Under the pieces are notes generated by a model, which was not told the origin of the DNA, searched no databases, and was given only the letters and a program-made list of their open reading frames with translations. A program made the translations under genes and the position numbers. From NCBI GenBank assembly GCA_030037495.1, contig JASHRG010000038.1, positions 1 through 39,523 of the forward strand: 39,523 nt of DNA. The letters are read 5' to 3'. Numbering within the stretch: position 1 is the stretch's first letter; every line of letters begins with the position of its first letter. This document shows positions 1 to 7,709 of the stretch, piece after piece. Origin of the DNA: Microcaldota archaeon. Its GTDB lineage: Archaea > Micrarchaeota > Micrarchaeia > Micrarchaeales > Micrarchaeaceae.

Positions 1-1
1 T

Positions 2-358
2 TACGAGGGAGTGGGAGTGCTCAAAGACGATCAAGACGCGCCACTTCAGAGCATAGTGCCGAAGGTTGTTAAGGGGGTGTTAAAAAGCGAAAGAAATATT
101 GGTATAATGTCCTGCGGCACAGGTATTGGAGTTCAAATAGGCGCCAACAGGTTCAGGGGCATAAGGGCTCAATTAGCCACAAATCCACAAATTGCACGGT
201 GGTCTAAAATATATGACAAAAGCAATGTTTTGTGTCTGGTAGGCTGGAACATAAAGAAGAGCAGAGTATACAAAATTCTTGATGCTTGGTTTGACGCAAG
301 TTACGATGGAAGTAAGAAAAGACTAATCATGTTTAAAGAGTTTGATAAATGGCACTGA
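2..358 (+). CDS. rpiB: Ribose-5-phosphate isomerase B (RpiB/LacAB family), 5'-truncated by window edge
   Basis: RpiB interconverts ribose 5-phosphate and ribulose 5-phosphate in the non-oxidative pentose phosphate pathway in the cytosol. The reading frame is open from base 2 to the TGA at 356-358, giving 118 visible residues; the family is usually about 145-155 long, so roughly 30 N-terminal residues lie outside the window. The diagnostic SCGTGIG segment is present, whose Cys is the family's catalytic base, followed by the family-typical NRFRGIRA, NVLCLVGW and a C-terminal IL-DAWF helix. The GTG at 11 is an internal codon, not a real start. Sedoheptulose or allose isomerase activity cannot be excluded from sequence alone. 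Confidence 0.88.
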   Translation, partial: YEGVGVLKDDQDAPLQSIVPKVVKGVLKSERNIGIMSCGTGIGVQIGANRFRGIRAQLATNPQIARWSKIYDKSNVLCLVGWNIKKSRVYKILDAWFDASYDGSKKRLIMFKEFDKWH

Positions 359-392
359 TGAGAGCCTAGCTGAAATACCACTTCCCGGTGAT

Positions 393-462
393 AGCATTAT
401 GTTTATTATAATAATCAATAACTGATAATTTTGTTTATTATAAAGCATAATGTTTAAATACG
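393..462 (+). promoter_or_regulatory. Repeat-rich promoter of the AAA_14/DUF4143 ATPase gene
   Basis: A TATA box (TTTAAATA, 453-460) lies about 27 bp before the ATG at 484, so the transcript is probably leaderless. Just upstream are two direct copies of GTTTATTATAA (401-411 and 433-443, start to start 32 bp) and an inverted pair CATTATG (395-401) / CATAATG (446-452). Positions 403-414 form a 12-bp perfect palindrome (TTATTATAATAA). The arrangement beside the TATA box suggests an operator, but no binding protein can be named. Confidence 0.5.
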
Positions 463-483
463 TGTTCGTTCATATATTCAGCA

Positions 484-1761
484 ATGATAACTAAGCCTCT
501 TCTGCGCAGTGTGATAGAAGACCAGATTAAAGAGGCTAAGAGCCCTAGGCAAACTGTTCCAAGAACGGTCTTCCATGAGGTTCTTAGCTATAGTGGCTCT
601 TCTGCTTTTGTAGTAAAAGGTGTACGCCGTTGCGGTAAAAGTACGCTCTTAATGCAGCTAATGCGCACCAAATTCAATAGTGATTTCTTATACCTCAACT
701 TCGACGACGAACTACTTTCAGATATCACAACAGACGATTTACGATTAGTGATGGAAACCCTAATAGAGCTATTTGGGGACAAGAAAAGGGTATTCTTTGA
801 TGAAATCCAAAATGTAAAAGGGTGGGAGCTCTTTGTAAACCGATTGATGCGGCAAGGATACTCCGTATTCATCACTGGCTCGAACGCCGACCTACTCAGC
901 AAAGAGCTTGGCACCCATATGACAGGCAGGCATACCGACATTGAGCTATTTCCTTTCTCATTCTTGGAATTTTTGTCAGCTAAAAATCCAGGGCTGATGA
1001 AGAAAGGTCTTTATTCAACCAGCCAGACCGCTTTGCTATCTGGGCTTTTCAAGGAGTACCTTCTGAAAGGAGGCATGCCTGAATCCGTAGTTCTGTCAAA
1101 CGAGCGCATATTGACGGAGGTCGTGGACGACATAGTGAGGAAAGACATACTCACGAGATATAGCATAAGAAAGCCCAACGAACTGAAATCTGTTGTACGT
1201 TTCCTTATTGCAAATGCATCAAATATGATAACCTACCGCTCGGTTGCCGGGAACTTCGGGATAAAGAGCCCCGTAACTGTTGAGAAGTACATGTCATATG
1301 CAGCTGAGACATATTTATTATTTGAGGTCAGGAAATTCGAGAGAAAACTAAAGAGGGTAGATAAAAACCCCAGGAAGATATACTGTATAGACAGTGGGAT
1401 ATTAGTAAAAAACTCCCCTTCCGTACTTGAGCATAAAGGGGCGATACTAGAGAATGCAATCGCAGTCCATCTGAAAAGGCTAGGAAAAGAGTTTTATTAC
1501 TACAAGGATGAAAATGGCCACGAAGCTGACTTTGTAATCCCATCGGATAAGACTGTGATTCAGGCGTGCTATGAATTAAATGCGGGTAATAAGGATAGGG
1601 AAGCTGGCGGCCTCCTTAAGGCGGTAGAAGGAACAAAAGCGAATGAATATTTTATAATTACATTAGAACAGGAGCAAGAGCTGCAATATGATAGTAAGAA
1701 AGTAAAAGTAAGACCTGCTTGGAGGTGGCTCCTCGAGACAGAACTTGCGCTGATCACTTAA
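484..1761 (+). CDS. AAA_14/DUF4143 family ATPase
   Basis: A 425-residue P-loop ATPase of the archaeal AAA_14 plus DUF4143 architecture. Walker A is GVRRCGKST (residues about 46-54), Walker B is RVFFDEIQ (102-109), and a sensor-like TGSNA lies at 131-135, followed by the family-typical LSKELG-HMTGR and ELFPFSFLEFL segments. The C-terminal half carries the DUF4143 hallmarks GAILENAIAVHL and ENGHEADFVI; the latter resembles a PD-(D/E)xK nuclease core. The cellular role of this family is not settled; copies are often accessory and patchily distributed. It stands alone behind its own repeat-rich promoter and its base composition is AT-richer than the housekeeping genes further on, which fits acquisition by transfer. 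Family assignment is firm, function is not. Confidence 0.85.
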   Translation: MITKPLLRSVIEDQIKEAKSPRQTVPRTVFHEVLSYSGSSAFVVKGVRRCGKSTLLMQLMRTKFNSDFLYLNFDDELLSDITTDDLRLVMETLIELFGDKKRVFFDEIQNVKGWELFVNRLMRQGYSVFITGSNADLLSKELGTHMTGRHTDIELFPFSFLEFLSAKNPGLMKKGLYSTSQTALLSGLFKEYLLKGGMPESVVLSNERILTEVVDDIVRKDILTRYSIRKPNELKSVVRFLIANASNMITYRSVAGNFGIKSPVTVEKYMSYAAETYLLFEVRKFERKLKRVDKNPRKIYCIDSGILVKNSPSVLEHKGAILENAIAVHLKRLGKEFYYYKDENGHEADFVIPSDKTVIQACYELNAGNKDREAGGLLKAVEGTKANEYFIITLEQEQELQYDSKKVKVRPAWRWLLETELALIT

Positions 1762-1803
1762 CTAAAACGTGGTTTCCCGATGGGAGCAAATATGTGATAT
1801 CCT

Positions 1804-2226
1804 GTGAAGAAAAAACTTGGCGCATTACTGTGGGAAAACGAAGAGTTCGAAGTATCTACACCGATGAACCCCCACATAACCAGAAGTGTTGGAATCCATA
1901 TAGTCGTTATTCCAAAAAGGGGACTGTCGAGAGGGTTTGATAACCCAGAAGTTTGCGCTAGAGCATTCAAGCTCGCAGCAAAAATTGCAAAAATAATGAT
2001 AGATAAAGTAAAAATCGTAGGCTGGGCGAATCTCCAGTACAATGGAAACTGGGGAATGCGGGCAGGGAAGCCATTCTTCCATGTGCATATTTACGGAAGG
2101 AGTGAAACGAGCAAAGATTATGGAATGTCGTTGAAGGTACCTAGGCTTCCCGGGACTTTTAATAACAAACCTCTCCCAAAACAAGAAGCTAAGTTACTGG
2201 CCGATGCGTTCAAGAAGTATTTGTAA
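1804..2226 (+). CDS. HIT-like (histidine triad superfamily) protein, probable
   Basis: A 140-residue protein with the general HIT layout: an early strand (LLWENEEFEV), a strand ending in VVIPKRG (about 34-40), a long Ala/Lys/Ile helix (50-68), an N-rich strand (ANLQYNGNWG) and FHVHIYGR (92-99). HIT proteins are nucleotide hydrolases or transferases using a His-x-His-x-His triad. Here the first two histidines (93, 95) are present but the third position is Tyr, so the activity may differ or be absent. An in-frame TGA at 1795-1797 forces a start after it. GTG at 1804 is supported by GTGAT at 1794-1798. It lies 42 bp behind the ATPase gene. The superfamily call rests on pattern only. Confidence 0.5.
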   Translation: MKKKLGALLWENEEFEVSTPMNPHITRSVGIHIVVIPKRGLSRGFDNPEVCARAFKLAAKIAKIMIDKVKIVGWANLQYNGNWGMRAGKPFFHVHIYGRSETSKDYGMSLKVPRLPGTFNNKPLPKQEAKLLADAFKKYL

Positions 2227-2279
2227 GTGTGTACTAGAAAAGGATAAATATCTAAAGGGTTTATTCACTTTGCGAGTAT

Positions 2280-2879
2280 ATGCTAACGATGAGCAGGGAA
2301 GCCGACGCGAATGCACAGCCCGCAGCAGAAAAGAGAACGCATCGCATTGCTGCTATACTGAGGAATTTTGGAATGGATATTGCACCTATTTTTCATAGAA
2401 GTGAAAACAACTTTGAAAGAACACACCGTATAGGTGGGCTGCCCGGCCTTTTGAGGCTCCATCATGATACCAGAGGAAACATAAGCAAAGTCGGGACTGT
2501 TATAGGCAGCGCACTTTTACTAGGTGGAATCTATGCAACCTACTGGGCGGTCGTCGATTTTACTCGTTTATCAACAATAAGTTGCCCCTCTTGTATGAGC
2601 TCCTATGCGCAGAGCGACCTGATGGGCCAGGCTTGGGGGGCAGTAGTCGATGCAGTTCTTGCATTTTTTGTGGCGGGATCTGTTCTCTATTTTAGCCTGA
2701 GAGATAAAACCTTTTCTGTAGGGGTTGGCGGAGGAACCAGAAGAGCGGGCTATGACACTTATGATAGGACTGATATGGCCATTTATCAGCGACGCATGGG
2801 TGAATGGACGACGGCTGTGCAGCGATATGGACCAAAAGGAGCTGGGCATATGCCGAAGAGACCAGACAGGAGGCACTAG
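2280..2879 (+). CDS. Small membrane protein with two predicted TM helices and a CPSC motif
   Basis: I do not recognise the family. The 199-residue product has a basic N-terminal domain (about 1-70), a hydrophobic segment at about 72-95, a short loop holding Cys102-Pro-Ser-Cys105, a second hydrophobic segment at about 117-140, and a hydrophilic Arg/Gly-rich tail. This predicts two TM helices with both long tails on the same, probably cytoplasmic, side and the Cys pair outside. A TATA-like TAAATA at 2245-2250 lies about 30 bp before the ATG at 2280, consistent with a very short leader. An in-frame ATG at 2289 is a possible alternative start. It could be lineage-specific. Confidence 0.6.
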   Translation: MLTMSREADANAQPAAEKRTHRIAAILRNFGMDIAPIFHRSENNFERTHRIGGLPGLLRLHHDTRGNISKVGTVIGSALLLGGIYATYWAVVDFTRLSTISCPSCMSSYAQSDLMGQAWGAVVDAVLAFFVAGSVLYFSLRDKTFSVGVGGGTRRAGYDTYDRTDMAIYQRRMGEWTTAVQRYGPKGAGHMPKRPDRRH

Positions 2880-2991
2880 CCCACAAATTCCTGACACAAA
2901 TTAACCCTTTATACTTTTTGCAAGCCAATCGCTTTAAATTCCTTGAAGCACAATAATCTCGCAGCGGTATCTGGGCTTGACTGGTGATTCT

Positions 2992-4410
2992 TTGGATAAT
3001 TCTACGAAAGTACTGGCAGTGCTGGTGATCGCAGGGATCATGGCGTCTGCAGACTCAAACGTTGTTCTTCTTGCGTTCCCTGACCTGACGCAGACCCTGC
3101 ACACCGATGTTTCTGCTTCAATCTGGACAATATTAGTATACATGCTGGTAACTACTGTGCTCACCACCCAGCTGGGCAGGGTTGGCGACATATACGGAAG
3201 GGCGAAGATGTTCAACGTCGGCTTTGTGATTTTCACTGTAGCGTCGGCATTGTGCGGTGCCGCCCCTACTATAGAGTTTCTCATAGGCTTCAGGGTAATA
3301 CAAGGAATAGGCTCTGCACTGCTACTTGCAAACTCAGGAGCAATAGTTGCAGATATATTCCCAAGGGAGAAGCTTGGCAGGGCATATGGGTATATCGCGG
3401 CTGGATGGGGAGCTGGCGCCCTCCTTGGCATAGTGCTTGGAGGGGTCCTTACAACGCTTCTTGGGTGGCGCTACATATTCTACATTAACGTGCCAATAGG
3501 AATAGTTGCTGCAGTGCTGGGCTTTAAGTACGTGAAAGACAATGTGACTGTCAAGAGGCGCCTTGACATCTTTGGCATGCTATTTCTTGGGGTTGCGCTT
3601 ACTCTTATATCATATGATGCGATTAGCGTGGCGTCTGTGGGCTTTTCTTACACGGACGCTGCGCTGATAGCGCTTGGCGTCATTATGATTATTGCTCTGC
3701 TGCTGATGGAGCGCAGGTCTGCAGATCCTATGATTGACCTGTCAGTGTTCAAGAACAGGGTCCTTGGCGGCTCGCTCCTTGCTGCGATGTTCACCTCAAT
3801 GGGCTACTTCTCGATATACTTCATGATTACACTGTATTTGCAGGGCATAGTAGGCCTTACTCCGTTGAACGCTGCGCTGCTACTGACACCCGGCGCGGTA
3901 ATAGGGTTCCTGCTATCGCCAAGGATGGGCAGGCTTTCGGACAGGTTCGGTTCCGGCCTTGTGGCTACGTTCGGAGTAATAGCGTTTGCGCTCACCATAC
4001 TGGTGTACATGACGCTTGGGCTTTCTACCCCGTTCTCGTACTGGGCCATACTCCTTGCTTCGACCATCTCAGGATTTGGCGTTGCGATGTTCTATCCGGC
4101 AAACAACGCGGCTGTTATGTCAAACGCACCGGCAAACTCTTACGGCAGCATGAACGGCCTCCTCAGAACACTGCAGAATACCGGAGGATTAATGAGCTAC
4201 GTTGTCAGCATTTATATCGCATCGACAGCTGTTCCAAGGGCGATAGCGTTCCAGGTATTTGTCGGGACCACCCAGCTGCTCGGAGGCCTTACCGCTGCTT
4301 TTGTTTCTGGGCTGCGCACAGGGTTCGCGGCGTGCCTTGTATTGATGCTTATTGCTGCGGTACTTTCGCTGCTGCGTGGCAGGGTCAAGAAACAGCAGGC
4401 GTATTCATGA
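2992..4410 (+). CDS. MFS transporter, DHA2 (EmrB/QacA-like) drug exporter family
   Basis: A 14-TM major facilitator with the DHA2 pattern: a motif D1-like stretch around ASADSNVVLLAFPDL, motif A GRVGDIYGRAKMF between TM2 and TM3, motif B-like GFRVIQGIGSALL, motif C-like GWGAGALLGIVLGG in TM5, then GWRYIFYINVPIG. Such proteins export hydrophobic compounds by proton antiport. No canonical ATG is near the N-terminus. I prefer TTG at 2992, with GGTGAT at 2983-2988 in front, the spacing used elsewhere in the window; TTG at 2977 would add five residues. The TATA candidate is TTTAAATT at 2933-2940. Its TGA overlaps the ATG of the exonuclease III gene (ATGA), so the two are probably translated together. 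Substrate is not predictable. Confidence 0.88.
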   Translation: MDNSTKVLAVLVIAGIMASADSNVVLLAFPDLTQTLHTDVSASIWTILVYMLVTTVLTTQLGRVGDIYGRAKMFNVGFVIFTVASALCGAAPTIEFLIGFRVIQGIGSALLLANSGAIVADIFPREKLGRAYGYIAAGWGAGALLGIVLGGVLTTLLGWRYIFYINVPIGIVAAVLGFKYVKDNVTVKRRLDIFGMLFLGVALTLISYDAISVASVGFSYTDAALIALGVIMIIALLLMERRSADPMIDLSVFKNRVLGGSLLAAMFTSMGYFSIYFMITLYLQGIVGLTPLNAALLLTPGAVIGFLLSPRMGRLSDRFGSGLVATFGVIAFALTILVYMTLGLSTPFSYWAILLASTISGFGVAMFYPANNAAVMSNAPANSYGSMNGLLRTLQNTGGLMSYVVSIYIASTAVPRAIAFQVFVGTTQLLGGLTAAFVSGLRTGFAACLVLMLIAAVLSLLRGRVKKQQAYS

Positions 4411-5156
4411 AGATAATATCCTGGAATGTGAATGGGATAAACTCTGCTGCAGAGAAGGGCGCGATCAGGGCGCTGCAGAAAGAGGAAGCCGATGTTTATT
4501 GCTTCCAGGAAGTAAAGGCAGCAAAGGACAGGATGCCGCAGGTGCTTGATGGCTACAGGCAGTTCCACGGCTATGCCCAAAGGAGGGGCTATAGCGGGGT
4601 TTCGGTTTTCTCAAGGACAAGTCCAATTTCCGTAGTGAACGGAATAGGCATAGACAAGTTTGATTCCGAAGGAAGGGTGCTTGCGCTTGAGTATCAGGAC
4701 TTCTTCCTTGTAAATGCATACTTCCCAAATTCTACCAGGGAGCTTACAAGGCTGGAATTTAAGCTTGAATTCGATGAGTGCTTCATGAAGTTCTGCAAGT
4801 CGCTTGAGAAGAAGAAACCAATAGTGGTTACTGGCGATTTCAACGTTGCGCATACCGAGAAGGACATAGCAAGGCCAAAAGAAAACGAGGGCAACGCGGG
4901 GTTCACAAAACCTGAGAGAGACTGGTTTGCCGATTTTCTTGATAGCGGCTTCATAGACACGTTCAGGGAGTTCAACGAAGACGGGGGCCACTACACCTGG
5001 TGGTCATACATGTTCAATTCAAGGAGCAAGGACATAGGCTGGCGCATCGACTACTTCATAGTAAGCAGGAGCCTGAAGAGCAGGCTGGTCTCGAGCAGGA
5101 TACTGAAGAGCGTAATGGGCTCGGACCACTGCCCCATAGTGCTTGAGCTTTCCTGA
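4407..5156 (+). CDS. xth: Exodeoxyribonuclease III / AP endonuclease (Xth family)
   Basis: An AP endonuclease acting in base excision repair: it cuts the DNA backbone at abasic sites and removes 3' blocking groups. The 249-residue product has the family motifs in order: KIISWNVNGIN at the N-terminus, CFQEVK (metal-binding Glu), VVTGDFNVAHTEKDIARPKEN, WRIDYFIVS and the C-terminal GSDHCPIVLEL with the catalytic His. ATG 4407 gives the correct N-terminus; an upstream in-frame ATG at 4332 would only add residues read from inside the transporter gene. The ATGA overlap with the MFS gene indicates a two-gene operon, although no functional link to transport is obvious. Confidence 0.95.
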   Translation: MKIISWNVNGINSAAEKGAIRALQKEEADVYCFQEVKAAKDRMPQVLDGYRQFHGYAQRRGYSGVSVFSRTSPISVVNGIGIDKFDSEGRVLALEYQDFFLVNAYFPNSTRELTRLEFKLEFDECFMKFCKSLEKKKPIVVTGDFNVAHTEKDIARPKENEGNAGFTKPERDWFADFLDSGFIDTFREFNEDGGHYTWWSYMFNSRSKDIGWRIDYFIVSRSLKSRLVSSRILKSVMGSDHCPIVLELS

Positions 5157-5164
5157 GCCGCTGG

Positions 5165-5172
5165 TTTAAATA
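5165..5172 (+). promoter_or_regulatory. TATA box for the 5.2-kb membrane protein gene
   Basis: TTTAAATA lies about 35 bp before ATG 5203. The predicted transcript start near 5195 leaves a leader of only a few bases, which contains GTGA directly before AAC-ATG. Confidence 0.55.
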
Positions 5173-5202
5173 CTTTCACTAATTAGTGTAATCGGTGTGA
5201 AC

Positions 5203-6054
5203 ATGGGCATATTTGACGTCATGGGGAAGAGTTTTGACATACTGAAGGGAAACCCTGTAGTCATAGTACCGTACTTGATATATGCGGCAGTCGTGGCGTT
5301 CCTGGCTGTTGGCCTGATCACCGCGCTCATACCGGCTTCTGAGCTCTCATCACTGCACTCCAATGGAGGCATTGGGGCCGGGGGCGCAGCTGGCATGGTA
5401 GCAGGGGCTTTTGCCATGGAAGTTGTGAGGGCGATAACGGTAATAGCACCGGCGCTTGCAGTAATTGTGATAATCGCATGCTTTATGGCGATTCTCCTGC
5501 TTGGCATGTACATGAGCATGGCTAGCCAGGGGTTAAAGACCGGCAAAGTGTCATTGCAAACTGCATGGAACACTGCACTGCGCAGGTACCCCTCCTTGTT
5601 TGGCGCAGCACTGCTTTTGGTTGTCATTTACATTGCAGTCGTTGGGGCGCTTATTGGCCTGATTGTGCTTGCCGGAGGAATCCTGGTATTGAAGTTCATA
5701 ATAGGAGCAGTACTTGTGGTTTACTTTGTTGTTGCTGGGATTTTATTTTATCAGATAGGGGTTGCGGTGGTGATAGAGAACAGGGGCGCAGTTGACGCAG
5801 TGAAAAGGAGCATTGCAATAGGGAGGGCGAACTTCGTCACTCTGTTCCTGTTGATCCTTGCTGTGGTTATAGTTGCGGGAATCATCTCGGCCGTGCTTGA
5901 GGTGTTAACGCTTGCCCTTGCTACGCTGCCAATAGGGGGAGTAGTACTCGCAACTCTGCTGAGCTTTGTTATTGCGGCAGCGCTGAATGCATGGACAGGC
6001 ATGATTCCTGCTGTGTTCTACTACACCTACATTGCAAGGGGAAAAAGCCATTGA
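5203..6054 (+). CDS. Multi-pass membrane protein (DUF7847/GDPD-membrane-domain-like)
   Basis: A very hydrophobic protein of 283 residues with about six TM segments. The sequence begins with an amphipathic GIFDVMGKSFDILKGNP segment, and has AVDAVKRSIAIGRANF before the last helices. This layout (short amphipathic start, repeated helical pairs, an A-x-K-RSI loop) resembles archaeal integral membrane proteins grouped with the membrane domain of glycerophosphodiester phosphodiesterases; their function is unknown. ATG 5203 is chosen because GTGA precedes it at the usual spacing; GTG 5197 would add two residues. It is convergent with the DUF4382-like gene, eight bases apart. Confidence 0.65.
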   Translation: MGIFDVMGKSFDILKGNPVVIVPYLIYAAVVAFLAVGLITALIPASELSSLHSNGGIGAGGAAGMVAGAFAMEVVRAITVIAPALAVIVIIACFMAILLLGMYMSMASQGLKTGKVSLQTAWNTALRRYPSLFGAALLLVVIYIAVVGALIGLIVLAGGILVLKFIIGAVLVVYFVVAGILFYQIGVAVVIENRGAVDAVKRSIAIGRANFVTLFLLILAVVIVAGIISAVLEVLTLALATLPIGGVVLATLLSFVIAAALNAWTGMIPAVFYYTYIARGKSH

Positions 6055-6062
6055 GATGAAGG

Positions 6063-7622
6063 CTACTGCTGGCCTGGTCCAAAACCTCCTATACCAGACC
6101 TGGCATGGCTGTTGTCACTGATTACAGTCTGTATACCTTGATTGGGGAAACCCTGGTCAGGCGTTGGCACTGGCGCGCCGAGACCGCACTTGAAGCTTGG
6201 CCATGCCTGGCCGCTCTCTTCCCTGGGCGTGCAGCTGTAATTGCCGCTGCTGTTTACCAGAGTACCTGGGCAGAACTGGCACGGAACCATAGGCATCTGC
6301 GGAGGCGTTGCGTTGCTTATGCTGAAATTGCCGATAACTGTTGAGTTGGTGCCATAGCATCTGCAGCCAACCGTCTGGAACGGGCACATGCATGTGTGCC
6401 ACAGCCTCAATGGAAACGACGTGTTTATTGACATGTTCACGTTGGACCAGCAGTTGCTGCTGTTGCATATTAGCGTGCCGTTTGTAGGTGGCAGACCTGC
6501 CTGGCCGCCAAGTGGCCCCACAGATATCACCCTCACAGAAGTGCTATTGTTGCTTTCGCCAGTTATGTTTAGGGCTGTGCTTGAGTTCACGTTCACTATT
6601 ATGATTATCTTGTCCGGCGTGCGTATTACTACTGTGGAATTGGCTGGACTGGCCGACACTATGGCAACTCCCCCGCTTGAGGTTATGTTTACCTGTGATG
6701 CCACAGGGACCTGGCTGCCTGGCTCCATCACGCCATTTGCATCCATACCCTCGCTTTCAAGCTGGTAGAGCTTTCCAGGAGACTTTATTGATAGTATGCC
6801 CTTTGAGGTCATGCTGAGGTTTGCGCCATTTTCAGACCTGAGAACTATCACTGGCAGCATCACCACCTCGCCGTTCTGTGTTATGTGAAGAGACTTGTCA
6901 AGGTTGACGTCTATGTTCACCCATGAGGATGTGCCATTGCTCGTGACATTGAACTTGCCTATGAGGGTCAGCGTATGTGTTGGGAGTATCACAGGTTCTG
7001 TCTGATTGTTTATAACTGTGGTAACGTTCTGTACCTGTATTGTTATCTCGTCGTACTCTCCTGCTGACAGGTTTGCCGTGCCTATCAGCTGAGAGATGTT
7101 ATCAAGGGAAACTAGGTTGAATGTTTCTGGAGTGCTAAGAACAGTGTACCATTTGCCTGTTTCAAGGTTCCTGACCTGCATGCTGTCTATCGTTATATTA
7201 ACAGAGCTTACAGCCGCGACTGTTGGCGAATCAGAAATGCTGAACAGCGCAGAGCCTGCTGGAACTGCGGTGACTGCAGCGCTGGTCAAACCAAGTTTGC
7301 CACCAAACAGGAAGAGGAACCCTGCTATTACGCCTATTATTACTATAAATGGGACTGCCTTGACGATTGGGTTCTTTACCGGAACCTTCATCTCCATTTC
7401 TGCTGGCTTCTTATTAAATGATGGATTAAGCTCGTAGTATTTCCATTTCAATATGTAGGGGTTGTTCACCTGCCTTATCGCATTTATTGACAAAAGCTCC
7501 TTTATGTGCTGGTTTACGGTTGATGGCGCTAGCCCGAGCGCCAAAGATATCTGTGTAAGTGTCATCCTCTTCTCGCTAAGCATTTTCAATATCTTGTTTT
7601 TTGTATCCCAGGTCTTCGTCAT
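6063..7622 (-). CDS. Membrane-anchored winged-helix regulator with extracellular DUF4382-like and Cys-rich domains
   Basis: A 519-residue one-component sensor candidate. The N-terminus is an ArsR/MarR-like winged helix (KILKMLSEKRMTLTQISLAL, recognition helix around APSTVNQHIKELL). One hydrophobic segment (VPFIVIIGVIAGFLFLFGG) follows, placing the rest outside. The external part starts with a DUF4382-like beta domain (ALFSISDSPTVAAVSSVNIT, AGEYDEITIQV), is rich in N-x-S/T sites and ends with about ten Cys, many paired as CxC or CxxC. Regulators of this type would pass an outside signal to DNA. ATG 7622 follows GGAGGT and leaves a short leader behind the TATA at about 7660-7672; ATG 7646 would add eight residues. 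Ligand and targets are unknown. Confidence 0.75.
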   Translation of the reverse strand: MTKTWDTKNKILKMLSEKRMTLTQISLALGLAPSTVNQHIKELLSINAIRQVNNPYILKWKYYELNPSFNKKPAEMEMKVPVKNPIVKAVPFIVIIGVIAGFLFLFGGKLGLTSAAVTAVPAGSALFSISDSPTVAAVSSVNITIDSMQVRNLETGKWYTVLSTPETFNLVSLDNISQLIGTANLSAGEYDEITIQVQNVTTVINNQTEPVILPTHTLTLIGKFNVTSNGTSSWVNIDVNLDKSLHITQNGEVVMLPVIVLRSENGANLSMTSKGILSIKSPGKLYQLESEGMDANGVMEPGSQVPVASQVNITSSGGVAIVSASPANSTVVIRTPDKIIIIVNVNSSTALNITGESNNSTSVRVISVGPLGGQAGLPPTNGTLICNSSNCWSNVNMSINTSFPLRLWHTCMCPFQTVGCRCYGTNSTVIGNFSISNATPPQMPMVPCQFCPGTLVNSSGNYSCTPREESGQAWPSFKCGLGAPVPTPDQGFPNQGIQTVISDNSHARSGIGGFGPGQQ

Positions 7623-7658
7623 ACCTCCACCATTGAACAATACCATTCTGTTATTGCT

Positions 7659-7672
7659 TTTTATATACCCTT
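7659..7672 (-). promoter_or_regulatory. TATA box for the membrane-anchored regulator gene
   Basis: On the minus strand GGGTATATAAAAAGC lies between the end of argF and the regulator gene. Counting 25-27 bp downstream puts the transcript start near 7640, between the two candidate ATGs, which favours the inner one at 7622. Confidence 0.5.
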
Positions 7673-7709
7673 TGTGATATTTCGGTTTTGCTTCGGTGTG
7701 ATTTAGGCA

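Noticed and set aside
356-400. TGATGA...CTGA as a C/D box sRNA after rpiB
   Set aside because: Spacer of only 8 nt, no proper C' box, and no closing D box at the right distance.
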